Made by a program: the position numbers and the translations under genes. From Marisa cornuarietis (taxonomy: Eukaryota > Mollusca > Gastropoda > Architaenioglossa > Ampullariidae), in contig SMMW01000025.1 in assembly GCA_004794655.1 (NCBI GenBank), positions 4,012,501 through 4,076,500 of the forward strand: a DNA stretch of 64,000 nucleotides. Direction: 5' to 3'. This document shows positions 49,407-59,800 of this stretch, piece after piece. The notes beneath the pieces are model-generated. The model saw only the letters and a program-made list of their open reading frames with translations. It was not told where the DNA came from and made no database searches. How positions within the stretch are numbered: position 1 is the stretch's first letter; each line of letters begins with the position of its first letter.

Positions 49407-49571
49407 ACAGAGTGGGTTGTAAAAAGCAGGACCAATTGTGGTATCTCTGTTTGGTGCCTCTTGCTTCCTCAAGGTTCCATCTTCACATTCTTCATATCCA
49501 TATGCCAGACCTCTTGAAGGAATTGATGGTGCCTCTGGTTTTCTATGAAACTTGACTCTGCTGCTCACAAG
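49407..49571 (-). CDS. STPG2: STPG2 exon 5, degenerate fourth repeat
   Basis: The acceptor is CCTTGTTAG ending at 49572; only this choice keeps phase with exon 4. The 55 codons read LVSSRVKFHRKPEAPSIPSR, then GLAYGYEECEDGTLRKQ and IGPAFYNPLC. IGPAFYNP is a PG repeat that has lost its second Pro-Gly. Two donors two bases apart are possible (GTGTATG or GTATGT). The second one, GTATGT, matches the donor consensus better and gives phase 0, as exon 6 requires. The hAT MITE at 48707-49175 sits 230 bases into the following intron. Confidence 0.9.
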
Positions 49572-51512
49572 CTAACAAGGAAAACAACCCTAAAACTTGA
49601 AAACAGATTTATGAAGAAACAATTTTTTGCAGCCATTTATCAGCCACTCTAATACACCCACAAGTTAAATAAAACACATATGATAGAGGATGGCTAGAAA
49701 AATAGAACAGAAAAAATGGGCTGGCATACTTAAACTGGTTATGAAAAAACTGTTTTCTTTAATTGCATGTGCTGTTAGAATTTTTACAAATATTCTATAG
49801 AAGGATTAATGAGCTTTTTTTTGTTCAGGCTAAAGCTCAAGATTCCTGATGCTCCCTTTGGTAATAATGTGGAACTTACAGAAAACTTATCAAGATAAAA
49901 TGGGAGATGCATAAAGTTCACTTACTTATGGATTTTTAACCATATGTGAAAGGAAAAAGAAATCTCTTCCATTAGCATCTTTTCCCCCTCCAAAAAATGT
50001 ACATATAAAAACTAGTTTTCTTTTAATGATGTATATTGCTGGCTGAATTATATTTGCAAGCAGTTTTCATTTTTGACAAAAATAAAAAGCTTGAGAAACC
50101 GAGAGAGGGAAAGAAAGAGAGAGAGTTGGGCGAGGGGGGGGGGGTGTACGTGTGTGTGTGTGTGTGCAGGAAGCAAGGAGGGAAAAGAGCTAAACATGAC
50201 ATTAAAGATCACACTGATGAAAAGTGGAATGCAAAAAAATCTATCAGTCTCATGATGTTTCTTAGAAGGAAAGAAACATCCACAAGAATGTCTTCACTAT
50301 GCTAAAAATGAAACAAAGAAAGGAAGTATTTACAGAAACAGTCACTCTTGTAAGTAAAGTGTCTCAAAGGTTTTAACACTACAAACCTGTCGCAATCATC
50401 CAATTTAATAATAAAGTTATTTATGCAAGAAGAGAAATTATAGAGACGATTTAATTTTTTTTTTAATATATAAATGCAAACTCCAGATGTGCACTAGCTC
50501 AATAGAAAACGAGCTGAAGTACGAGGCAAATCGGACTAAGGGAGACAACCTCCTACCATCGTCGACACAAACTCATGCTTGATTCGTAACCCCGGGGTAA
50601 GCTGCTTATTACTTTCTTTTACTTTGCAACTAGCACTACATTTTCCGCTTTTCTGATTTTTTTTTAATTAATATATGATATTAAAGATTCAGTGTGAGTT
50701 TTGTTTCTACTCTGTTTTTTAGGGTCTATTTTTTGCTAGAAAATGTTAAAAAATTTTTAAGTCCCAAAATATTTAGTCACTGACGTGTAATACAAGTTCG
50801 TGGTTTAGTCATGTCAACATATTAAAAGAATAATAAATCAAAATAATATTTTGTATGTAAAGGTATTTCTTCAGCAAATGAATTCTATACTGTACACAAT
50901 GGAAACACAGTACTGTATGCCACTACCGTTTGTGCAAGTTTGCCAACAAGAGCTAGGTTGTACACGACACACTCTTCGCTGATGGAATGGAAGGTGACCA
51001 ACCACAGCACTGTGTACCCATTTAGAATTTTATATGTTGTCAAAAAAGGTTTAAGAGTGTAGAAAGCGTTTAAGAGCATATAAAGTGTTTATAAGTGTGG
51101 GAAAGGTTAATAATAGAGTGGGAAAAGTTTATAGGAGTGTGGGAAGGGTTTGTGAAGCCTTAAAAGATTATAAATAATAAAATAAATATAATGCTGCTAC
51201 TTTGTGGATTTTCACTTATCGCGGGGGTCTCTGGAATGTAACCCCTGTGATAGGTGAGGGATCACTGTATATATGGGGACTTTGTGACCTTTTTATAATA
51301 GGTTATGCTTAAACCTCTCTATAAAAGAGTAAAATCTTTACTTTTTACTTTTAAATTGGTTTAATATTTGTTTAACATATATAATTGATATGTATATGTA
51401 AACACAAAACTGTTAAATTTCTTGTTCTTTCTATTTCTCTTTTATGTGTAGTGTTCATATCAAGAATATTTTCATGCACTCTTTGTATTTAATGAAACTT
51501 ACTACACAATAC
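49572..51512 (-). other. STPG2 intron 4
   Basis: 1.9 kb, AT-rich, with short TG and poly-G tracts at 50130-50165 and a DNA-transposon relic at about 50888-51268. No exon seen. Confidence 0.88.
50888..51268. mobile_element. DNA-transposon relic with subterminal hairpin
   Basis: The right end, reverse complemented, reads CAGTGATCCCTCACCTATCA and abuts TA (51269-51270), as in TA-targeting elements. Just inside, 51213-51229 (TCACTTATCGCGGGGGT) pairs with 51242-51258 (ACCCCTGTGATAGGTGA). Upstream are GTGTGGGAAAGG and AGTTTATAGGAGTGTGGG modules. A matching left inverted repeat was not found, so the left edge is approximate and the superfamily (pogo/Tigger-like?) is uncertain. Confidence 0.6.
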
Positions 51513-51653
51513 CTTTCCTGTTCCAAAATCAGGTGCAGTTGCAACCTTACGAGGAATGTCCTGGATTTTTTCACAGTTATAAGTTCCTGGGCCAGGAGTC
51601 TCAGTCTGAAGATTCTTGAATCTCTTCTCCTTTGTTGAAATTGTATGTCCACC
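51513..51653 (-). CDS. STPG2: STPG2 exon 4, third PG repeat
   Basis: 141 bases, 47 codons, phase 0 at both ends. Acceptor ...AAATTAG has a poor pyrimidine tract because it abuts an ATTT-rich stretch at 51657-51685. Donor is GTATTGTGT. It encodes GGHTISTKEKRFKNLQ and then TPGPGTYNCEKIQDIPRK. The exon sits 245 bases to the left of (downstream of) the transposon relic ending at 51268, in transcript terms just before intron 4. Confidence 0.92.
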
Positions 51654-52737
51654 CTAATTTTAAATAAATAAATAAATAAATAAATATTTTAAAAGAAAAA
51701 AGTGGCTGTTTCAAGTTTACAATTTTGTCTAAGATACCTCTAATATTATTTATTTATGTTATTTATTAGTGCAAAGTACATATATTTTCAATAGAAAAGG
51801 CCTACTTTTTGTAAATGGGCCATTCTGCAAACCTCTGGGTAAAGCAGTTTGTATGTCATGAAACTTTGAATCTCTCCTCTTACTTAAGTTACATACCTTT
51901 ATGCAAATATTAAATACTATAAAATGATAATAAACAGAATTATGAAATAAAAGCATTTGCAATTTTTGTAACCTTTTTTTTTTTTGGTGGGGGGAGATGC
52001 TAATTTCTTTCAGGAATCTTTTCATAAAGTAAAATTTTTTAATGCTAATTTTAAGTGAGAACTGTCTGTACTTTGACAACAAGGCAACATTTATGTGATA
52101 ACAACCATTTTCTTTAATATAATGTGAATTTTTTAAAAACCAGTTTGCTTTTTTTCACCGACATGTATACTCAATTATGGAAACTCAGACCCCTATTTCC
52201 TGGAAACTGGCTACATAATGCATTCCTGTATGTATGATGTATGATGTTAGGATATGTCATTGAATATTTATATGTCTGAAATGGATTAGCATCACACTTT
52301 TATGGAAAGCTCTGTAAGCTTGAAGGTTAGGGCACTCATCCAGTGCAGTTTAAGGCCCACCTAGGTTTGTGATCTCAAAACTCTCTGTTACACCTAGTGA
52401 AACAGGTACTGATTTATCAAGGAATATAAAAAATATATTTAAAGGAAAAGTTGCCGATTGCCTTCTGGATGCCAAGATCTAGATGCCAGAAACTCTAACT
52501 CTTCACTGCCTTTGTGAGTAACCTGTCTATTTATATCTTCACACTTTATAGTCATCAATGTGGTAGCCATTTGAACCCCATAAAAAGATAACCTACTACA
52601 GTTAAAAAATTTTTTAAGTGTTCTTCAAAAATAAGTAAACAATGAATATCCAAATACTTGCATTCTCATGCATATTTATTTATATATTTATTATATAAAA
52701 CAAACACCCATGAAAATATTGTATTTCTTTCAAATAC
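51654..52737 (-). other. STPG2 intron 3
   Basis: 1.08 kb, AT-rich, with AAAT units at 51661-51684 directly against the exon 4 acceptor. Nothing else seen. Confidence 0.9.
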
Positions 52738-52859
52738 CTTGATATATTTCTGTGGTATGCTTGGGTCATAATGACCAGGTCCAGGTGCTGCCACCACATT
52801 ATCACCAATATTTAGAAATGAGTCACGGCTTGTCATAGATAGAAATGGAGCATAACCAT
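52738..52859 (-). CDS. STPG2: STPG2 exon 3, second PG repeat
   Basis: Acceptor TGTTTGCAG and donor GTATTTGAA bound 122 bases. The reading frame gives GYAPFLSMTSRDSFLN and later AAPGPGHYDPSIPQKYIK, ending in phase 0. APFLSMTSRDSF matches the 'APFLS.T.R.S' segment I recall between repeats 1 and 2 of vertebrate STPG2, which supports orthology beyond the PG motif alone. Confidence 0.94.
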
Positions 52860-53236
52860 CTGCAAACACATTTTACAGTTTACTAGTTCATCACTCAAAG
52901 AGATATAAAGGCATAATTACAATGTTGACACACTCCTGATTTTTCTTGCAAAACATAAATGCATGCATTTTCTCTCTCTATCTCTTTCTCTCTCCATCTA
53001 TCTCTACAACACACCCATTCACCAAATCTCACACACACACACATGCAAGGTTTATGTATAAGAACCGTGTACATAAAGACAAGAAATATGCATTAAAAGT
53101 TCTAGTAAATAAGTTGTCATTTTATAATATATAGTCTTAAAATTTACAATTAATGTTTCTATTTAACAACAGTTCTTCAACTTTAACTTACAATTAATAA
53201 TCTGGCTATTGTGCTATAAGTTTTACAGGAGTCTAC
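52860..53236 (-). other. STPG2 intron 2
   Basis: 377 bases, AT-rich, with a CT-rich/AC tract at 52970-53042. Nothing else seen. Confidence 0.9.
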
Positions 53237-53360
53237 CTGACTTAAGTCGTGCTTTACTTGGCAGGTCAGGATCATAACTGCCTGGGCCAACATGAGCAGA
53301 AGTAGACCCAGCAACAGAACCAAAATCTCGTGGTGCTCTATCATACATGGTGTTGGTCTG
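53237..53360 (-). CDS. STPG2: STPG2 exon 2, MYDRAP segment and first PG repeat
   Basis: Acceptor CATAATAG ends at 53361 and donor GTAGACTCC starts at 53236. The 124 bases read QTNTMYDRAPRDFGSVAGST and then a segment with HVGPGSYDPDLPSKARLK. They end one base into a codon, and exon 3 supplies the other two bases (GAT, Asp). The ATG of MYDR is at 53348 and is the likeliest conserved start. HVGPGSYDP is the first PG repeat, residues 35-43 if translation starts in exon 1. Confidence 0.93.
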
Positions 53361-53752
53361 CTATTATGCAAATTTCACAACTACTGCACCTGGTGTTGTT
53401 GAGGAAATATACATGACACTTAAGGACATGCTTTAAAACTTACATCATATGTACCATGCATAGAATTATGTAAACAGCAATTCATCTAAAATAATATATC
53501 AAATATCTCTAAGCATGAACATTTAGTTAAAAGAAATATATCCACTATATCGTAACTGATACATTTCTATTCCAACAGTGTATATAGTAATCGTCGTCAC
53601 AGTAATGGATATCTGCTTACATTCGCTTATATTTTTATGGGATTATATCTACATAAAAATAAAAGCTATTGCATCATTTTGAAAAAAACACCAATGACGA
53701 AATAATAATTTAATAAAACAAAAGAGTACTATGACTAACTGAAAATACTTAC
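53361..53752 (-). other. STPG2 intron 1
   Basis: 392 bases, AT-rich, no recognisable element. If translation starts at MYDRAP this intron lies in the 5' untranslated region. Confidence 0.85.
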
Positions 53753-53788
53753 CAGCACGAGAGCCTCTCTGCTGGTCATGGTTGACAT
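53753..53788 (-). CDS. STPG2: STPG2 exon 1 (possible start)
   Basis: Reading minus from ATG at 53788 gives MSTMTSREALVL, then a good donor, GTAAGTATT, at 53752. The 36 bases end in phase 0 and continue in frame into exon 2. A second in-frame ATG lies at 53779. An out-of-frame ATG just upstream, in CTCCATGGCAACATG, would hit a stop after six codons. The vertebrate protein, as I recall it, starts at the MYDRAP methionine of exon 2, so this exon may be wholly 5' untranslated. Splicing is well supported; coding status is not. Confidence 0.6.
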
Positions 53789-53798
53789 GTTGCCATGG
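53789..53798 (+). promoter_or_regulatory. Partial RFX X-box-like motif at the STPG2 start
   Basis: GTTGCCATGG lies immediately upstream of the STPG2 ATG at 53788. It matches the left ten positions of the palindromic X-box GTTGCCATGGCAAC; the last four bases (AGTA) do not match. RFX factors bind X-boxes in promoters of many cilium and flagellum genes, so the site suits the gene. One good half-site is weak evidence by itself. Confidence 0.4.
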
Positions 53799-54729
53799 AG
53801 TAAAATGGCGACTAGCCGTAAACGCACCAAAGATGTTGCAAAATTCGGACGCGTGTCACAGGTTATTGTATACCTTTATAGATAGTGCTGTGTAGCTTTA
53901 AATTTATATTTTATTCTAGTAATGTTCGAAATGAACTATATACTGATTACAAAATGTGGGGCGAATTCAATTTACGACAAACATAGGTGAGCCTACATAA
54001 CATCACGCGGCACACATAAATCGCTGAGTGTAACGGGCAAGAGGTACTTATTTTTGATTACAGGTATAGGCAGCAGTTACAAATCTTGATTGGGAGAAGT
54101 ATGATTCCTTTTCCTGTCTTGAAGCTATATTATGTAGTGTTTTAACACTCAGATATCTGTACGACACTGTTTTTACTTAAACGCGATGAATTGTTCATAT
54201 ATATATGTGCCTTAGTTCACTGCAGCTGTGTTTGGGGTATGAACTTTCAGCTAGAAAGACGGGTGGTTGACAAAAAAAAAACAAAACAAAACAAAACAAC
54301 ACAAGTTGTGAGGTAATTCAAGTCAAAAACTAAATATGCGCTGGCACTACACAGGTACAACAGCAGTATATGACGCAGGCGGGCTAGGTCGAAAAACAGC
54401 TGGGATTCGCCTCATTGATGTAAGTTCTCGAGACCGCTGTGCAGGCACACAGCCTGGAGCAGTATGTGAGCGCATATTTAATGCAGAACAGTTGCATAAT
54501 CCGCTTTAGGTCCTCAGTAGCATGCTGGTATGAAATAATTGACTTCTAGGAGGTTTGAAAAGCAGAAAAATATTGACATACAAGGTTTTGCAAGACCAAC
54601 TGTAATGAAAAAAGTGCATGTACGAAAATCTTACACATTTATTTTGATTGTAATCTTAATATTTATTTCGGAAGGTCTCTTTGATGTTTCCGTTTTCAAA
54701 TAAAGGTACAGTTTTCATTTCTTTGACAG
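53799..54729. promoter_or_regulatory. Bidirectional promoter region between STPG2 and SDR42E
   Basis: About 0.95 kb separates the STPG2 ATG (53788, minus) from the SDR42E ATG (54739, plus). There is no open frame of note and no obvious TATA box placed for either gene. An acceptor, TTTCTTTGACAG, ends at 54729 just before the SDR42E start, so an upstream untranslated exon must exist. A good donor, GTAAGTTC, at 54420 in CATTGATGTAAGTTC could end it. A poly-A/ACAAA-rich tract lies at 54274-54303. Transcription starts cannot be placed from sequence alone. Confidence 0.55.
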
Positions 54730-54738
54730 TGAGCTACA

Positions 54739-54924
54739 ATGACTGCACAAAGAGAAGGCAGTATGCAAGACCTAAAAAGACCACAAGTGCATGTGGTGAC
54801 AGGTGGAGGTGGATTTCCTGGGTTTTCTTTGGGCAAGAAACTGGCAGAAGAGGGCCATCAAGTCCGACTATTTGACATCAAAGAACCGGCATGGAAACTT
54901 CATGCAGAAATGAATTTTATTCAG
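54739..54924 (+). CDS. SDR42E1: SDR42E-like short-chain dehydrogenase/reductase, first coding exon
   Basis: 62 codons from the first in-frame ATG, nine bases after acceptor TTTGACAG, to donor CAG|GTCTTC at 54925, phase 0. The frame reads MTAQREGSMQDLKRPQ and then VHVVTGGGGFPGFSLGKKL with LFDIKEPAW. Residues 21-28 (TGGGGFPG) are the TGxxGxxG dinucleotide-binding loop of extended SDRs. Asp46, at the end of the second strand in RLFDI, is the residue typical of NAD(H) use. The match is to the SDR42E branch of the 3-beta-hydroxysteroid dehydrogenase family (human SDR42E1 has a similar order: TGG..., LFDI, FIQGDIR). The catalytic Tyr-x-x-x-Lys part is not in the window. The real substrate is unknown. 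E1 versus E2 cannot be told from this N-terminus, so the symbol is provisional. Confidence 0.88.
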
Positions 54925-55736
54925 GTCTTCTATTTATATTCTTGTTACAAGAATATGACAAGTTGTAGCTGTTAATTGATCATCTAGCAAACTGTACTTC
55001 TCATTTATATTCTTGCGCACTGACAGCTTAAGATTATGTAACTTAAAAATCTATTCAGATATTGTATTAAAAACATGTTTTAAACAAAATCATATGATCT
55101 TATGATTAAATACTAACAACTAATGTTGTGAACTTAAAAAAATCTGGCTTAGGGATCTAAACTTTAGAAGAAAGGATTTTTTTGCTAACAATGAAGTCTT
55201 CATACCTGGTGCCTTTCAGTAAGCCATATACAAATGCTGAAGACAAAGCCCTTATCATGCTTATGGTCCATGTTGATGCTGCACTGTGTATGTACCCATT
55301 CCATGGATCTCCACCTAGAGAACAAAACCAGCAGAATTAGTAATCTCCTATTATTAGAGCTGACAAATGAATCAAAATTATGATAATTAAGGACTCAAAT
55401 ATTCATTTGTTTTAAAATTGAAGAGATTAGAACCATGGCAACTTGTAGGATAAAACACACTTATGAAGTTGTATATAACAAAGCATAATGTTTCTATTTT
55501 TTTCTGTGTAACAGTTATAAAGTTTTAATTGGTAGATTGATAAGTGCTGACTGAAGCTTATAACTTCACAATTTTTATGCAGTAAAAAGCTAAGGCTAGC
55601 ATAGTATTGATTTATCTGAAGGAAGCCTTTATAGAACATGTTTTTCTTATCCTACAAAATAAGATGTGTTAGAAGTACTGATACTACTTTTTAATTTTTG
55701 CTGTATCCTTAACAACTGCCAATAAAAATGTATTCA

Positions 55737-55781
<45 letters not shown>

Positions 55782-56761
55782 GCTGATTTGTTAAATGCCC
55801 TGATTTCCCTGTAGATTGTTCAGCAGAATGTTGTGGGTAAATGAGTTCCACTTTTCAGACCCTTTTTTATCTTTTAAAACTGCTTGACCATGCTTATTGA
55901 TAACACTATCATGATGCCATAAACACTACCAGCTTGAGGGATGCCTCATTTAGCAGACAAAGCTTTTGAATTAGTGCATTAATAATTGTAATCTTCAGTC
56001 TAGTTTGAACAGCTTTCATATTTATTACTCTTTGAACTACTTTTCATTCTCAGCATTTTTGTCAGATGTTTTATGTCTTTACTGCTAAATTATTTTGTGA
56101 TGATGTTTTTTGATGTTATTTTAACTGCACCAGTCACTCATAATGACATCAGACAAGCAAAGAATATGCTGCTTGAGATAGTGGTAGAAAAAACATTTCT
56201 TAAACTTAGAGTATTGTGAAATGGCAGTTTCAATAGCCCTGCCTGTTGGAAATGGTTTGCAGTGAGGTGAGGCTTTAATAGATTCCAATATTTTGATCAT
56301 GAGCTTCTAAACAAAGTCTGTTTGAATAATTTCAGTTTTGTTATCATTCATCTAGAGTTTATTTTTATGCACCCATGTTGATTTAACTGTTTTATTTGCA
56401 GCCCTTGTTACTGATTTGTATCAATTTATAAATAGTCATTTTTGAAGTTAATGTGGATTCATTGCATGTGTATTAACATGTTTTTCTTGATTTATTTCGA
56501 TCACCATATGGACCATTGTTTGCTTCAAAAAAAAAAGAAGAGAAAGATTAAGATCAATTTACAAAGAAATTGCTTACTAAAGGCATTGCAGAGCACCATT
56601 TTTGTGACAGGTTTTCATTGCAACTGAGTTTTCTGGATGCACTTGTACAATTGGAAAGCTCTTACAGTTATAATGTTTTAGGGTAGAGAATACTAATACG
56701 TGTTTACACCCTGATTTTATTTCTCAGCATTCTTTTTTTTAATGAATTTTTTTTCTTTCAG
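54925..56761 (+). other. SDR42E intron 1 of the coding region
   Basis: 1.84 kb, AT-rich, with a (TG)n(AG)n microsatellite at 55738-55783 and a long pyrimidine tract before the acceptor. Nothing else recognisable; no coding frame stands out. Confidence 0.85.
55738..55783. repeat. (TG)n(AG)n compound microsatellite
   Basis: A run of about 10-11 TG followed by about 11 AG units, directly visible. The same TG-then-AG order occurs at 35894-35943. Confidence 0.97.
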
Positions 56762-56857
56762 GGTGACATCCGGGAATATGAAGATATCTGCCATGTTATA
56801 GAGGGTGCAGATGTTGTTTATCATATGGCTTCCTATGGAATGTCAGGCAGAGAGCAG
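56762..56857 (+). CDS. SDR42E1: SDR42E-like, second coding exon (gene continues off the window)
   Basis: A strong acceptor (TTTTTTTTCTTTCAG) precedes 32 codons reading GDIREYEDICHVIEGADVVY and HMASYGMSGREQ, then donor CAG|GTAGGTCA. Phase is 0 at both ends. GDIR follows the third strand. HMASYGMSGREQ is a signature of SDR42E proteins, occupying the place of the NNAG-like motif. With exon one this gives residues 1-94 of a protein that is about 390 residues in vertebrates. No exon with the expected YxxxK active site or RPxxIYG motif was found up to 64000, so the next intron is over 7.1 kb or the gene is broken here. Confidence 0.92.
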
Positions 56858-59800
56858 GTAGGTCATGGTGTGTCATATGTAAGTAGCTAACTTATTTTGC
56901 ATGCATGTAGCTAACAGTTTATTTTGTTGCATTACTTCACTTTTGGACTTTTTAACATCGAAGTTGGTCTTCGATATTGAGTGGCCCCTGTCATATGGTC
57001 GTATCACTGAGCAGTGAACAAGACAGAAAGATACAGTTTTATGGGGAAAAAGAAGTTGTTGTGTTAGTCTTGCATAGACATTTTGTATTCTCTGGTTAGG
57101 TCAGTAAAATAAATAGGAAGGTGAGCGTTTAGTAAGGTAACTACAGATTCCTAGTATTCTGTCATAGACGTTAATAGATGATAAAAATTGGACTAACACT
57201 AAAAATCAACTGATAACTTGTATGTGTTTTAGGAAGTCATTTAAATTATTGAAGCTTGTTACAAATTGTGTACATGGTGTTGTGCGTGTGTGAGAGTGGG
57301 TTAATAATTGAAAAAAAGTGAATAATTATGCATTTTAAGCTAAAACATTGTTTTAATAATCTGGATATACAAAACTTGATGATTTTTCATACATAACAGT
57401 AGAAAATCATCTCAAGAAAACAAACATTTGTATCTGGATGTGGAACTCGAATGTATTTTAAGGTAAAGGAATATACCAATGGTGGGTGGGTTAATGTTTG
57501 GCTTACGAGGAGTGAACAATTACTCACTGTTCTAATAATCCTGATGTATAAAATTTGATTATTTTTCATACATGATATAACAGTAGAAAATCCTTTCAAG
57601 AAAACAAGCATTTATATCTGGATGTGAAACTCGAATGTATTGTAAGGTTAAGGAATATATCAAAGGGAATGTTAAATGCTAACCCAATTCAAATGTGAAA
57701 TGAAGCTCAAAGTTGTTAGCAAGTAAGCCAAACATGCAGCTGTTGTTGGTTACAAATATGTGTAGTTGATGTTTAATAATTTCTTTATTAGAAAAGCAAC
57801 CTGAATACATGTAATCCTAAATACTTCTGACATCACACAGGCTGCTCCCATTGTGAAAGCTTCATGAGGTGTTGCCCTGTCATTGAGTGTATATTTGTGA
57901 CCTCATGGGAAATGAGGTCTTGATTTTGTATTTTATGTATTAGATTCTTTTATATAAACCCACTCATTTAAAAATAATTTTGTACTCTGGTAGGGGCATG
58001 TAGTGAATCTAGCTGTCTAGCTGCAACAGTTTAGCCTTCTAGGTGCTTCTTTGCATGTGCAAAACATTTGTATGTTGTTCCAGGTTTTAGAAACTTAGGT
58101 TGGGTGCAGAGTTTAGAGCAAATAGATTGAATATTTTCTTGTCTAGTCACTTAATGGTGGTGTAGAAGCATCTATGGCTGTTGACATAGCATTAACAAAT
58201 CTATATAAGGAGCGGCTGGGGCTTACTTGGTGGTGTCTGCATAAACCATTTTACTAGTTTGATCACTGTGAGTAAAGGATTCATACACATTTAGTTTCTT
58301 GTCTTCTGGCATCAGGAGTCTGACAAAAAGTAGAACGCAGAAAGTTGTTTAATTTTAAGAAAAGTCCTGTCAGAACAAGTTACTTTTAAGTTTTAGCATG
58401 CTTATTGGACAACTGCCTGACAGACATTCCCCTTTTGACCATGGGAGACAATGAATGTAGCTACCACCTTGTGAATTTAAGAACACAATGCTATGGTGAA
58501 ATCAAAACTCATTTCTGCTTCTTAATTCTTAAAAAAGCAATAATGTTTTGGACTGTATTATGCTTCAGTGTGCCTCTATTAAAGGAAAAAATCTTCCAGT
58601 GCATAGCAGATGGATCCTTCTTTACCTTGGCAAGAGAGTTTAAGAGCAGAACAATTTTGTTTGTTTTTTTTTTCTTTTAGTGAATACATGAGTGTTCACC
58701 CATTTGCTTTTCAGTAAATCATCAAACTTTTTCCTCACATAAATGACAAACATATCGTGTTTGATAATAAACATACATCATCTGCTCATGTTGATCTAAT
58801 ATTCTGTAAATTAGTTTCCTTTTATATCTATGGTATTTCAATATCTATTTATTTAATATATATATATTGGTATAGATTGTTGTTTATGTGCTTATTAAGT
58901 TTGATGTCACCTGCTGCATGCAGTTTTACAATGACTTTATCTTTTTCCCTTTGGTCAACAATATCAATATGAAGCTGAACAAGTATGTTTGTTCATATCG
59001 AATAATAAAATTCATTTGTTCATTAAAATCGTTCATAGTAAATGTTAAATTTTCTTCCATAAGATTTAAATTTTGGAATAGGTTTATTTTCCAGGGATTT
59101 TTGATAGACAAGAGGCTTGAAGAATTAAATAGTTCAAGAAGCAGAGAGCGAGAATAAAAGAAAGATTTGATTTGATTGCCTCCTGGTTTGCAAAAAAAAA
59201 TCTGGATGTTTACTTTAAACTGGCTTAAGGACTGAGATAGGCTTTGGAGAGAACTTGTCTATTTTGCTTCGTTTAGCACAAAAACTAATTTCAGTCAGAT
59301 CTGAAGCATACCCAGCGCTGATCACACAGAGGAAAAAATACCCATTTACCCAGTCTATAAACACATTTACCATTGGTTTTGAACGTTGAATTACTTAAAG
59401 TAAATGGTTCTAAAAGCACACTTTTCCGACTGTTTAAATAAACAATTCATCTTGGTTCCAGAATGCAATTTTTAAAACTGAAAATCATGTACACTGGTCT
59501 TTTGTTTTAAAGGAAGACAGAACGTATATAAGAAACTCTGTAAGTTCTTTAAATGACAGTTTTGTTTACTTTTGGCATGCTTGCCTTGTATGTAATAGAC
59601 TACCGCTGCATAGATTATGAATGTCTTGTTTCCGCCCGCCGTTGACCTCGGCTACACAAATTGTGAACTGTAGTGCACGTTCTGTTCCAAAAAGCACCTT
59701 GACAACATCGTGGAATGTCATTTGTCTACAAGTTAACGTTTTATAAAATGTAGGAGAAATCGTCAACATTCTGAACGAAATACGGTATATAAATTTACCA

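Larger units (their letters stand above)
7574..53788 (-). other. STPG2: STPG2 orthologue, sperm-tail PG-rich repeat protein 2 (gene span, 10 coding exons; 3' end unresolved)
   Basis: Ten exons on the minus strand join in frame through GT-AG borders into about 508 residues. The chain carries ten PG-type repeats: HVGPGSYDP, APGPGHYDP, TPGPGTYNC, IGPAFYNP, GPGPGAYDP, GPGPGKYHI, VPPPGTYND, TPGPGTYNS, QPGPAHYQM and LPAPGYYNL. The segment MYDRAPRDFGS in exon 2, followed by the first repeat, is what I recall as the start of vertebrate STPG2 (about 459 residues in human), so the match is to STPG2 rather than other PG-repeat proteins. The family is linked to sperm tails; a structural role at axonemal microtubules is inference. 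No signal peptide, membrane segment or catalytic motif is visible. Introns run 392, 377, 1084, 1941, 6873, 4045, 595, 1167 and 28216 bp in transcript order. The partner across the promoter is the SDR42E-like gene. Identity is very likely; the start codon and C-terminus are open. Confidence 0.93.

Noticed and set aside
54681..54875. Alternative plus-strand frame overlapping SDR42E exon 1
   Set aside because: A shifted frame of the real exon; it reads through the acceptor and lacks the glycine motif.
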